From contig NMRA01000366.1 in the NCBI GenBank assembly GCA_002633005.1, positions 60,222 to 124,221 on the forward strand: a stretch of DNA of 64,000 bases, given 5' to 3'. The notes beneath the pieces are model-generated. The model worked only from the letters and a program-made list of their open reading frames with translations, was not told the DNA's origin and ran no database searches. A program made the translations under genes and the position numbers. Position 1 is the first letter of the stretch. Each line of letters opens with the position of its first letter. The stretch comes from Phoronis australis. Taxonomy: Eukaryota > Phoronida > Phoronidae. Of the stretch, positions 47,436 through 58,420 are shown in pieces.

Positions 47436-47694
47436 GTAGATTAACAACCTGCATGACTTTGTACTGGCATTGTTGTTCCGTCGAATACAGGATTAAATTA
47501 CCCAATGTTAGCTATGCTGAAGTGATACCTAGTCGTCTAGATGTGCTTCCCCATGCAGTGTACGGCAAAATCTCACCATGTTAGGACGCGATATGATGGA
47601 CAAAAGAAACTTTATTTTGTTCTATCATTTTTCAGTCCTATAATATACCTACCATCTGACATTGTAGGTGTGTTGGGAATTCCTGACAAAGTTA

Positions 47695-47905
47695 AAAACA
47701 GCTTATTTAAAATGACTTGTCCATACTAAAATAAAATAGACAAGGAATTGGGTTTCAAGCCACAAAAGTGGGGCCCCTTTATTAATGCGGATGGCCCACT
47801 CTTCGGCTGCCTTCGGATGGGGTTCACTATATTAATATAGGTGCCCGACTTTCTTGCCTATCTCATTTTAATAAGAATAAGTCATTTTAAATAATAAGCT
47901 GTTTA
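47695..47905. mobile_element. MITE-like foldback, about 50-bp arms
   Basis: Left arm 47695-47744 (AACAGCTTATTTAAAATGAC to GACAAG) and right arm 47853-47905 (CTTGCCTATC to GTCATTTTAAATAATAAGCT) are imperfect reverse complements with small gaps. The 108-bp centre is GC-richer and begins GAATTGGGTTTCAAGCC. No transposase. Target duplication not identified. Confidence 0.72.
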
Positions 47906-48691
47906 AAGCCTTTGAAAAATAAAACAAAAATCAGTTTTTGTAATATTTCTTTTATCAGAAATTGGTGTGATTTTATCGTAGTCACTTTAGGAGAGCACCA
48001 GGTCTGCTGTTGGTAGAATTCCCAGTAGTGCCATCCTTTGGCTTCATGTTTCAAGTCATGTTGTTTTCTCCATGTCGCTTGGAAGTCGAAATTTAAGCTT
48101 GTCGCACACTTCGTAACATGATGCATAGTTTGCAGTGATTTATGACTTGACTCAACAAAAATCCTTCAATACTACACATCAGTCTGTAATTTGAATGACG
48201 TTGCTCAGTTCAGTTAAATTTCACTAAGTTAGGATGCACTATCATGGACAATTGAATTTTTCAAATTTTTGTAATAAATCTTTCTAAATGAGTTCTTTTA
48301 TTATTACTGCTGTACTACAGCTATCACCAGACAATGTTTTGGGACATTGTTGGAAGAATTTGAAAAACGAAAAAAGGTCAATTGCACATCTGAAATTGCA
48401 CAAAAACTCCTTGCATGTTGTAATCTTAGTTGAGTCACATTGTGCAGTATGTAGTGTTCAGTCATTAGTCTGGAAGTCATGACAATCCAGATGAGTTTTG
48501 TCGACGTGCAATGTGCGGCAGGCTTAAGTTGCAGCCTGTCCTATCATAAGATGTGTTGTGCGTTTCGCATGAACACCATCCTTCGTAGCTACCGCGACTC
48601 TGCTCTAGCCAAGAAATGTCCCGAATCATTACTGAATACAATAATTTGATTTGCTCCAACGACCATTACTCTTTGAATTCGTGGATCTATG

Positions 48692-48810
48692 GACACTGGG
48701 CAATGGCCACTTAAGGGGTCCTGCATTTTGAGAACTAGCTTAACACCTGTTATCCAGTGGAGAAAACGGGTTCTCAAAATACCCGACCCGTGCAACTGGC
48801 TATTACTGGC
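48692..48810 (+). mobile_element. Foldback repeat F4, copy in intron 15
   Basis: Arms GGGGTCCTGCATTTTGAGAAC (48716-48736) and GGTTCTCAAAATACCCGACCC are complementary. The spacer CACCTGTTATCCAGTG is the reverse complement of the CACTGAATAACAGGCATC-type spacer of the other copies, so this copy is inverted relative to them. Confidence 0.65.
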
Positions 48811-49991
48811 AAATGTTCAAGAAGAGGTAGTCTGTTTATTCTCTGATATCGGTGTTGTTTCTGTGTGTTATAAAGCTCAGGTAACCGTTGTTTTATAAGA
48901 GGTTGCTAAGTAACAACTTTTTTGAGATAACCTTGAAGGATTATCTGTTGTCAGACATTATGGGTTTGGGAAATTTGCTGAAGGAACAAAATGACACAGT
49001 GAAAATAAGAATTCTGACCATGCCATGTTACCCTTAGGCTTCAAGATTCTGAATTCGTGGGTTGCGGGGTCTTTGTATAATCATGAATTATAAGTCACAG
49101 ATCATGCTTTCTCTAGTCTGTAGGAAAAGACTGACAACTCCTTCATTGTGAACCAGTATGAAACCCGCATGCACATGCCACGTAATTTGCTGGTATCATT
49201 AATATTGTGGTATTTTCCTACCTATAGTTACTGCCATGATATGATTTGTTATCTGGTGCGTTGGTAACCGGGTATCGCTTCCCTAGTGAGCGTGGTCAAG
49301 CCCTCAAGCTGCCCGCTCCCCCACCACCTCCCTCTAACCTTTACCACCAGTTACCAGTAGTAAAAACTCATTTGTCATTTGCAGCTCTAAAGTTTGTGAA
49401 TTTTGGTTTCCAACTGTTGTTGTTTGAGTTAGAATGGCATTAAGTGACACCTGACAAGCTCTTATAATTATGATGTACCTGAGGTCAAGTGGTCATATGT
49501 TGGTGACAGCTGTTTGGAAGGCGTTATCTAAAATTGAAGGTTACAGTTCGTTGTGCATTGACTTTTGCCATTGTAGTTATAATATCCAGAGTTATGCCCA
49601 TGTGTGACTTTACACCCTCCTCTCAATCTTCAACACCCAGTGGCATAGTCACGCGGGGGGGTGGAGGTGGTGCTTGAAAGGTAGGGCTGCCAACACACTT
49701 GACTTACGAGCTGAATCTGACATGTGAAGAACAGTTCATCATCATGCCCACATTAGAAATCAAAATGACACTGACAGTAAATCTCCTTTGATATCATAAT
49801 GACAAGAGGCAAAAAAGGATTAGCACCATAGCTGTGTACAGGTGTGATGCCAGTGCCTTATAGATGCGCTGCAGTGTGGATTAATACCTGCAGTGAATCA
49901 GAGGTGGCACTGTGGTATTTTGGGAGGTGGCTCAGCAACTTTCAGTTCCTTAAAGCTTTGGACAGATTTTTGTTGTTTTAGATTTCTTGCC

Positions 49992-50157
49992 CTACCAATA
50001 TTACCAATCATATACCAATGTTACCAACAATATACCAATATTACCAATGATATACCAATATTATCAACAATGTACCAATGTTACCAATGATATACAAATG
50101 TTACCAACAATATACCAATATTACCAATATTATACCCAGTAATACTTTGACAGCATA
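49992..50157 (+). repeat. Minisatellite, about 8 x 20 bp
   Basis: Unit TATACCAATRTTACCAAYRA, with few substitutions; every second unit is more alike (alternating AACAA and AATGA ends), suggesting a 40-bp higher-order unit. Confidence 0.92.
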
Positions 50158-50939
50158 AGAAAACAGGCTTTAATCTCTCATAAGTTTGCAAAATGATAAC
50201 TGAAGTAGGCTTTTCCCACCATATTTTGCTGTCATGCGAACTAAGTCGTATTGAAGAGGGTTCTGAACAAAACACCATGAAAAGGCTCTCACAGTGATGT
50301 AGATCAAGTCAACAAGCCTAACCATTCATTACATTTCATACTTTATGACATTCGCGTGGTCAGAGTGATGCTCTAAACATATACCAGCAACCAATTTCAC
50401 TTGTATTACCGTTCAAGGTATACGTGTAAAGTGTCCTTCAAATGTAATTTTTGCTCCCAAAATACAACGTAATGTGATTATACACTTGGTACATTGTATT
50501 CATTCATTTGGTCAATTGTATGTGAAACAAGCCCCTGTGCATTAATCTGAATTGGGCTTATGTGCACCATGGATTTTTAAAAATTTCATTTGAAGGACTG
50601 TTCTCTGCTAAAAGTCCCACGCAGTGCTACTTAGCTCAAGCTGAAGTCGCAAGGTCAAATAAACTCACGTTTGCTGTAGTTAATCTAAAACCATTCATCT
50701 ATGGCTTTATTGCTAAATTGGAATACTAACTTCTGCATTAAAAACGAAACAAAGGCTTCCTATTCAATGTCAAAACATGGACCAAAAGGTGTCGCTGCAT
50801 GGGGCCTCGTTCCACACGGTTTCGAAATTAGACCAAGTCGAAATAGGGAACCTCAAACTGGAGTAAATCAAGTTGGCAGGCACTCAATATGGCCGCCAAC
50901 TGAAATTCTATTTTGCCCAATTTCTCCATAAAAATAGAA

Positions 50940-51145
50940 ATTGAGGAAATGTTTGTATTGTGTAGATGTCATAAAACAACATTCCATCACTTGTAGCATG
51001 GCAACCAGTCTTGGAAAATTGGAAAAAGACATTTTTGGCAGTTCTTTTTGTGCAAAATAAATGTAGAATCACCGTAGATAGAGACGGACCAAAACCATGG
51101 GTTTTACTGCCAATTCTTGAATGAAAACTGTGGTTTTCATAAATA
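50940..51145. repeat. Dispersed repeat F3, copy 2
   Basis: See 2815-3075; shares TATTGTGTAGATGTCATAAA and CCGTAGATAGAGACGGACC. Confidence 0.6.
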
Positions 51146-51742
51146 TCACTGCTTGTGGCTTTAACATCCACTCGGTGTGTTTTAGTTTCTCAATTCAAAC
51201 GCCTGATGTGCGCATTAACCTGAATATGTAGCAATTGGTACTCAGGGTCCCGAATTCTGCTGTGGATTAAAATGCTATGCATTCTGTAACAGCCTGGTTA
51301 CAGTTTCTTTACCCATGGTCTGTTTTGTGAAAAGTGACAAAGGGTTCTTTTCACAATTAATAATTTTGGGTGTGTGAAATGAGAGTGTGCTACCTTTATA
51401 GCTTGGTATTTATATGAGACTGATAGGCATGCGCATGTAAACAATGAACTTTGTTATGAAAGTTGTGGTTGGTTGTTCCTCGAATTTATCCTTGAGCTAT
51501 CCACTAATACAGGAAACTATATCATAGTTGAGGGTATCCAGGTGAAGAAAAACGGCAAAAGGAGCTATCTGTAGAGGAATTCTACCAGGCATNCAATCCA
51601 CTTCACAATGAAACAGTCATGCACTGATTGCATGTTTTCTATCTGTGGTTTCTACTATGCTGATATTTGTCCCTAATGCCATACCTGTATTAAATATTAA
51701 CTTTCTAGTGATATGTTATCATTCTCCTATTGGTCATTTCAG

Positions 51743-52001
51743 CTGGCCACAACGACATTGATGCCCACAGAGGGGATTACAGACAAGATGGTCATCTTGA
51801 TGTGCCCGTTCAGCAACGCACGAGGTCATCTGGACACGACGACTCCCGAAATGACCCCAGAAATGATCCCAGAAATGACCCTAGGAATGACCCCCGAAAT
51901 GACCCCAGACATGAACCCCGACATGACCCTCGCAGTAGGTCAAGGTCACCAGGTCGTCAGGTTAACTCGCCTGAGAGGTCAATGTCCCCTCCTGAAATTC
52001 G
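51743..52001 (+). CDS. Rim: RIM exon 16: RNDP-repeat and SRSRSP linker
   Basis: Residues 1252-1336. It starts AGHNDIDAHRGDYRQDG, then RTRSSGHDDS, then a run of seven four-residue units (five RNDP, one RHEP, one RHDP; 51847-51930), then RSRSRSPGRQ and SPERSMSPPEI. Vertebrate RIM has RSRSVSPHRG and SPERERGRWSPS segments in the same linker. Incoming phase 1; donor TTCG|GTATGC leaves phase 2, matched exactly by exon 17. Confidence 0.9.
51847..51930 (+). repeat. In-frame coding repeat, 7 x 12 bp (RNDP/RHEP/RHDP)
   Basis: Seven consecutive 12-bp units within RIM exon 16, consensus CGAAATGACCCC with AGA/CGA/AGG alternation at the Arg codon. The units are in frame and encode RNDP five times, then RHEP and RHDP. 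Codon variation shows the array is not brand new. Confidence 0.93.
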
Positions 52002-52900
52002 GTATGCAATTCAGTCGCAAACGTTTTCCAATGAGCAATGGGGCCAAGGCCCCAGAGTTTAGCAGTGCCAGTTACTGGCTGTTTACTTACTGGCTGTGTG
52101 AGGACTATCTGTTAGATAGTCTAATAAGGTAGCTTAGGCATGGCCTGCTAACTTGAGATGTACACGATTTGTAGCGACTGTGCCCACTATGACTCCGTTG
52201 ATTTATAGAGAAGAATTTCTGCTTGTTACCTGAGAGTTGCATCATGTTGTAGTCATTCCCTGTTCCCATAGGGGTCAGGAGTGGTCCTACTATGAAGTGC
52301 ACAGTGCCCTGCTATTTCAAGTGTTAGTTGTGCTATGATGTTGAGATGACTCGTGATTTGCTTTGAAAGCAGTCAGAAAAGTATTCAGAAGAAATGATGC
52401 ATCATGATGGCCGAATAGCAGGATAATTAGTTTGAGCCTTTTTTCATGACCAAGAATGAAGCAGATTTAAGAGGAAATTTAGCCATTCTGTAATTATAAT
52501 TTTGTCGCCATCATGGTCAATGCCTGTAATTTTTGCTGTCTTGATGGGGAAACGGTCTTTTCCACGATTACTTTAAATTTGTTGCCATGATTATCCAATA
52601 TTTCTGACTTCCAATGTAGTCGAATGTTCATTGATGTTTACTTTCTATATTTGCTTTTCTTAAATTTAAAGCAATTTCCACATTTTGTCCCAGAATGAAA
52701 ATTATATTCTAAGTGTCCATCAAAGTTTTCATAAAAGTAAAATGAAAAAAGTACATTTGACTGTTTTTACTCCAATGAATGCTGTCACCATGGATTCAAG
52801 CCTTTACACTACATGTAAAATGCAAAGTAACCGTATTGCGGTAATTTTTATTGTGAAAAATTGCAAAATGTCTGAATCGCATGTCTGGGCCACCTTCCAG
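52002..52900 (+). other. RIM intron 16 (899 bp)
   Basis: Contains a weak F1 copy at 52478-52560 (TTTAGCCATTCTGTAATTAT, TGTAATTTTTGCTGTC). Nothing else seen. Confidence 0.75.
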
Positions 52901-53034
52901 GGCTGATGTTCACAGTTCAGCTGTGCGTGTTCCGGGTCATCGCATTGGCGACAGTCCACACAACTCGCCATCTCCCAAAAGACGCCAATTACCCCAGGTG
53001 CCTGTCTCTGCTCAGCAGGCCAATCGGGACAGAG
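52901..53034 (+). CDS. Rim: RIM exon 17: RIM-BP-binding motif RQLPQVP
   Basis: Residues 1338-1381, incoming phase 2. It reads ADVHSSAVRVPGHRIGD, then NSPSPKRRQLPQVPVS and QQANRDRG. RQLPQVPV is the same as the vertebrate RIM motif bound by SH3 domains of RIM-binding proteins, which links calcium channels to the active zone. The first base completes an Arg codon from exon 16. Acceptor CACCTTCCAG; donor AGAG|GTAGGT, phase 1. Confidence 0.95.
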
Positions 53035-55347
53035 GTAGGTCAAAGTGTACGTGACCAGGGTCATGACCTTGCCTGGATACTTTTGACAGGTATCAGCGGT
53101 CTATATATATACATTTTTGTTCGTTTTTAAGCAAAATGTTCCACTAGCTTTTGGATGGAGGTGGGCATTACATATTGAATGGATTGTGGAGAAGTTGACT
53201 CGTCATGTCAGGCAGATTGCATTTTATGTCATTTCACTAAATGGCGAGACTGGGGGATATCTCATAATCCTCTACACTGGGATGCGCATGCATCAGTTTT
53301 CACATCCATAAAAGGGTCATTAATATCTGTCCTGAAATCACTTGTTGAAATTGATCGTATTCCAGTCGTAAGACTTGACAATTTCTGTGGAATAGTACAC
53401 ATAACTAGGACCGTTTTTTTAATGTACATGATATTGCGAAACAAGCCTTTAACTGCAGTGGGATTTCCACATCAAAATACAACTTAGTTTAAAGTACTGT
53501 ACTGGAAGAATGACAATTTATGCATTGAAGTAAGAGCTGAAGTCCTGTGTAAACAATCTAGGAATAAAGTATTATGTTGTATTCTCCTTTAAGTATTAAT
53601 ACTCGACCAGGTTGTTAAATTTTAAACATTTGTGCAAAATGTGGTGTTAGGCGCTGCATCTTGGACCAAGGTCGTGAGACTTGTCACCATTTCGAAAATA
53701 CGTCTATGTCCTTGTACTAGACTGGCCTTCACTCTTTGGGAATTGGGGAGGGGGTTGTAACCTACATGTCAGTTGTGTTTGAGGTGCATTATATGTCCTG
53801 CAGCACTGGAGGCCTACTTGTGTTTTAAATGGGGGGTTAATTGATGACACATCATTCAATCACTAGGCGAAAATATGAATCTGGTCTTCTGGAACATGGA
53901 GTTGATGTCCTAATAGATCAGTAGAGTCCCTATGAATTTTACTGGAATTTTGCTGTGTTGATTACCCTGTAGAAGGATGAAATCATTCCGCAGCCGAGAG
54001 AATAATTTTAAGTTGTTCCAGAAGACATTCAGTGGGCTGATAACTGCAGCGTGATTGGATGCTCTCGTCACAAAGAATTGCAAAAGGCTCACAATTTCAC
54101 CGTGGTTCATTTAGACACTGATTGTGGGTGTCACAATTGAACAATTTAGCATTCACCAGGGTTATTTTTTATTGATAAATGGGAATTTTTGCTCACCGAC
54201 AGGTGAAATTTTTACCCCGTACATTCGTTTCTGTGGACATAAAGTGGGGAAAAATGCTTAATCTGTGGTAGAATCACGGTTATTGTAAAATTTTGTAAAA
54301 ATCTAGGGCCTGTTTCGCGACCTTTTTAACTGGCTGTCACAAAATTAAATCTTTGTTTCATTAATTTTTTTTCTTCTGAGAATGAGTGTAACTAAATAAC
54401 CGCCGCACGAGTAAATCTGACTTTTCAACCAAAAAAGTATTTATTGTAAGTTCAATGTAGTGAAACAGGTGCCAGTATTACTCTTGGGATACACTCTGAC
54501 TCTCCTGTTTTCTATCTGCTGCTTTGCAGTTGAGGCTGTCGCGTCGTATTTAGCTGTGTGCAGTAGTAAGTAAACGGGAGTGAGGTGACGGGTCTAGCTA
54601 GCTTGCACAACAGACAAGTGACTATCAAGAGGACAATTTCTTGCCGTTGTACTGGTGGTAGCTCTTAAACGGACATTGCTGGCAAGAAAACCAATTTTTC
54701 AGAAATTAGTAGTAGCCTGGAAAGAAGGCCACTATCTCTGAAGTAGCACCCAAACACTGTTGTTCCGCCAAATATTGCATGTTAAGTATAAGATTAATAA
54801 GCACATTTAAATGCTAGACTCTAGCCTTAATTTCAGCAAATGCCCATTTGGCTGACAACTGCGAGAATTGGTGATTTGTAATAAAATCACAAAAGTGCAA
54901 CAATATTCTTTAAAAATTCTGCTCAAAGCTCATCCAACAGTGGCCTCAAAACTGTTTCTTGGCAGTAAAACTGATGATATACCCTTAAATACAGAGTAGT
55001 TGGGTTACCGCCAGAAGTTTAAAAAAATGCCTAGTCTGGACACAGTTCTTGGTGTGTCATCTAATATTAACTGGATAATGTACTTTTGTAGTGAAATGAA
55101 ACTTGTAAATGTACATTATGGGACTTTTGGTCTTGCTTGTCTGTTCAAAAGCGCAGGTGAACATAGTAGTGGCTGGGGTTTGCTTTGGAGTATGGGACTT
55201 TATTTCTATCGGGTTACAAGGAGGTACATGGATAGGGTGTGCATGTGTGTGTTTGTTGACGTGTGTCCATGATCACCATGGTGATTGGTTACTGTAGCGA
55301 TATAAAATACGAGCGTTTGGGTGTCATTTAGTATCTATTGGTTACAG
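53035..55347 (+). other. RIM intron 17 (2313 bp)
   Basis: Phase 1. It holds the possible microexon at 54530-54565. Nothing else recognised. Confidence 0.75.
54530..54565 (+). CDS. Possible 36-bp RIM microexon in intron 17
   Basis: A 36-bp segment with an excellent acceptor (pyrimidine-rich tract ending CTGCTTTGCAG) and an excellent donor (AGTA|GTAAGT). It is symmetric for phase 1, the phase of the intron it lies in, and open: VEAVASYLAVCS. The hydrophobic sequence is unlike the surrounding linker, so it may be a decoy splice-site pair. Confidence 0.35.
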
Positions 55348-55410
55348 TATCAGACCAAAGACTTCCAAATATGTATGATTTTGGCGAAGAAATGTTCGAC
55401 GATTATGAAG
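55348..55410 (+). CDS. Rim: RIM exon 18: 63-bp acidic microexon
   Basis: Residues 1383-1402. In the phase set by exon 17 it reads SDQRLPNMYDFGEEMFDDYE, acidic and aromatic, much like exon 15. It is 63 bp and phase 1 symmetric. Acceptor TATTGGTTACAG is fair; donor GAAG|GTATCG is fair. I do not know an equivalent in vertebrate RIM. It may be alternatively spliced. Confidence 0.72.
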
Positions 55411-57636
55411 GTATCGGCTTGTTGTGTTTTTTTTCTCATCTCACTTTTTGATGTGCCTTTAATACGCACTCTTGTGACAGCAGTCATCTTGTTGACCTTT
55501 CAACTCAAGTGCTGGTATTATTTTCATTTTTCAACATTTCCGTTGTTCTTTGAGCTGTTTGAGACTCTCTGCATTTTGAAAGTGATCTTGGCATTTTATT
55601 TTGTTTTGAATATCATGCCTGTTCCTTATACTTGGCGTGTAGCACAGTAACGACTGCAATAAACACGTGAATTGAACGGCAAAACTTCGACGGTTCAGCA
55701 TGGTATGAACAGTTAACTTCAGTCTCATTGAAGTTATCAGCAGGGTCCACTACTATCCTAAATACAGCGCCACCTACAATTTACTTATGTGTCTGTTAAC
55801 TTCCTAAGCTGGAATGGTTCGAATAACTTGGCTGTTTACATCGTCGCTCCCCTCATACCGTAGTTAATAGTCTGAAAGGGCCTTATGATTCAGGTCACGC
55901 ACCCTTGGTCTTGTGATTCAATTTGTTTGTATCAATACTGTTTGGTAGAAACTTGAATAAGAGAATTTGGGGATAATCACGTCATCTACGTAAGTGATCT
56001 GTTAATTGAAGAGACAAACTTCAAGCTTTCCCATTTTTGTCTGTAAAATGATTAGGGTTAAGCAGAAGGTCCTAGACAGTAAAGTCTTCTTTCAGAGATA
56101 ACGAAGTTATAGTTATCCTGTTTGTGTTTTAATTTATTGTCAGTGTTTGTTGACTATTTATGTTAATGACAACACTGTCTTTGAAATTCAAGATCATTTT
56201 TGTTTCTTCCTAGTTGGTTTTGACTAGTTTTTTCAGTTATGGCTACAGTGTGACTTTGGCAGGTTTAGAAGAACGGTGTTTTCAATTCTAAGATTTTCAG
56301 CAGTGAAATTGTTTACGGTCAATGTAATCTCGCGAAATTTTAAACATATGAACAATTCATGGTTTGTTTCTTTTTCAACATGCTGGGTGTACATAAACTG
56401 GACAAGACTTGTTTTGTTATTGCACTCGTTTCTCATTCTCACTGCTATTGTTGTTATAATTTTTATGTCACACATGTCTCACTAAATGCACGGCCTGCTG
56501 AATGAACAATTTTGATGTCTGTGAGTGTATATTAAGCCCTGTTTGCATTGTATTGAAATTAAACACGGGACATTTTGTTCCTATTGTGTTTTGGGACATG
56601 TGCACTTGGAACAATGTTGTGGGAAACAATCTACATGACTTCCTGAAGTGGAGAAAACTAAAAAAGCACCAGCAGTGCCAAGTTGTTTCTGGAGAACTCG
56701 CGTTTACACTGGCATTCGTTGGTAGAACAAATTGATCTGGAACAATTCACCTCTTAAAGTGTAGCATACTGTTGTAAAGGTATGCCAGTGGTGTCCAGCT
56801 GTTATGGAACACACTGGGCACAAGTCGATCTGGAACGGTCTTCAATACTTCCTGAAGTAGAGCAGGACAACTTGTGTTCACACAGTCATTTCCACTGGAA
56901 ATAACCCGAATCCATTTCCAGTGTAATATTAAGCGAGTATTACATTCAGCTTGGCCAATCTCAGTCCGCAGTTGCAAAAGAGGCTAAATTTTCTGGTAGA
57001 GCAGAGGATTAACATGTATGCTTATTCAGTAAAACTACGGAGGTCCTCGAAATTCACTAGGTGGCGATAATGAAACGGCAAACCCCAAGTCGGGCTCGAT
57101 ATCCCTTGAAAGTCTGTGTGATGGTGGAGAGCTATTCTGTTCTCAATTTGTGCCAATAATAGCAAGAAAGTCTTTGCCTTGCCAGTGCCATCTAGTGGAC
57201 GTCATGTCTTTGATTACGTCATGTGATCTCCTGTACTTTCTCTTGCTCCTCTCAGTTTTCATTTTCTCTCTTAACAACTCAGCAACGATGTCAAGTCACT
57301 GTTATGAACCAATGGTTTGACTGGTATGGTTACCCAGTGTTCTGATCATTTGGTGCAAGACATTTGGGAATGTCCGTAGCATATTTAAAACTTGTTGTTC
57401 ATGACCATAATGCTTTGCAGTAACTGTTGCTTTATGTGGTGTCTTTTTTGGATATTGTTTTCCATTTTGAAGTCAATCTGTTTTATTTGGATATTAATAA
57501 AATGATATTTGGAATAAAGGTTGATTTAAAGTTCATACCAGTGTTGTCTTTGTTATTTTCAACTTTTTGTCATGAGAGGATAATTAACTTTACACGAGAA
57601 ATTTGTAATATGATTTGATAATTGTTTCCTTTCTAG
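55411..57636 (+). other. RIM intron 18 (2226 bp)
   Basis: No feature recognised beyond a TCACTAGGTGGCGATAA motif at 57054, a type of sequence found several times in the window. Confidence 0.75.
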
Positions 57637-57882
57637 TGACCAGGGACTTGGAAGAGAGAGCTCTTCAGATGAAGATGAAAATGAATTCCTACAGGGGCGG
57701 TGGCTCGGCAGGAGCCGTGTCTGATAATGAAACTGTGTACAACAGGGGGCGCAACCATGACCGCAGCGTGTCTTACGACAGGGCGTACACTCGCGGCCTG
57801 TCTCGCGAGCGCTACGATCATCGCCGCGATCCGAGAGATTACGACAGAGGCAGGGAATTTGGCAGGAGGAGGTCTCGCAGAG
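57637..57882 (+). CDS. Rim: RIM exon 19: LEERALQMKMK segment and Arg/Asp/Tyr-rich tail
   Basis: Residues 1404-1484. TRDLEERALQMKMKMNSY matches the conserved EERTRQMKMKVHRF of RIM. Then follow AVSDNETVYN and an Arg/Asp/Tyr-rich part with RYDHRRDPRDYDRGREFG and RRRSRRG. Acceptor TTCCTTTCTAG is strong, phase 1 in. The donor used is AGAG|GTAGTT at 57883 (phase 1). Another in-phase donor (TTTG|GTAATA) would extend the exon by 12 bp. A foldback repeat copy begins about 25 bp downstream. Confidence 0.94.
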
Positions 57883-57904
57883 GTAGTTTGTTTGGTAATA
57901 GTCA

Positions 57905-57995
57905 CGTGCAGGGGTCCTCCATATTGAGAAACTGTTTTATTCACTGAATAACAGGCATCAAACTGGTCTCGATATCCGGGACCACTTAAGTGTCT
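57905..57995 (-). mobile_element. Foldback repeat F4, copy next to exon 19
   Basis: CAGGGGTCCTCCATATTGAG, CACTGAATAACAGGCATCAA and ATATCCGGGACCACTTAAG match the family. Orientation is that of 11180-11275. It lies only about 22 bp past the exon 19 donor. Confidence 0.6.
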
Positions 57996-58420
57996 GTTGC
58001 AGTATTGCCTTACGGATACTGCGTAAATTGTATGGCCTCACTTTACTCACAAGTGCCTCCATTAAGTTCTGTCGGCATTCATTCTAGTGTAAGTTTCAAA
58101 TTTTTGTATCAGTGAACCAAGTTTTTGATTTGATCATTGAGAGTTCTGTCTTAGGTTACTGAAGTGTATAGGAAGGTGCTCTTATTTCAAATCAAATCAA
58201 GATATGCTAAGTTTTTGTGGTAAATGCCAGTTTGGTCACAAGTTTACTAATGAAAAAGACAAGAAAAAACTTTTTTTTCTCATGCCTGGTCTATAGGGGT
58301 ATTAAAAAAAAAAAAAAACAGTGCAGGTGGTCTGATGTCATTTGCGGTGCATCAGACGTGCGCAGGCCTCATGGTTGGGCCCATTGCACAAAACACCTGA
58401 GCAAAGGCACGAGACCCCAA

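Larger units (their letters stand above)
47436..51742 (+). other. RIM intron 15 (4.3 kb)
   Basis: Holds the foldback at 47695-47905, F4 at 48692-48810, a 20-bp minisatellite at 49992-50157 and F3 copy 2 at 50940-51145. A short open stretch after a CAG at 51541 (GEEKRQKELSVEEFYQA) is open in the intron's phase but ends in a stop with no donor. Confidence 0.75.

Noticed and set aside
49287-49375. Proline-rich frame SERGQALKLPAPPPPPSN in intron 15
   Set aside because: Acceptor and donor phases (2 and 0) do not fit a phase-1 intron, and the CT-rich nucleotide bias explains the prolines.
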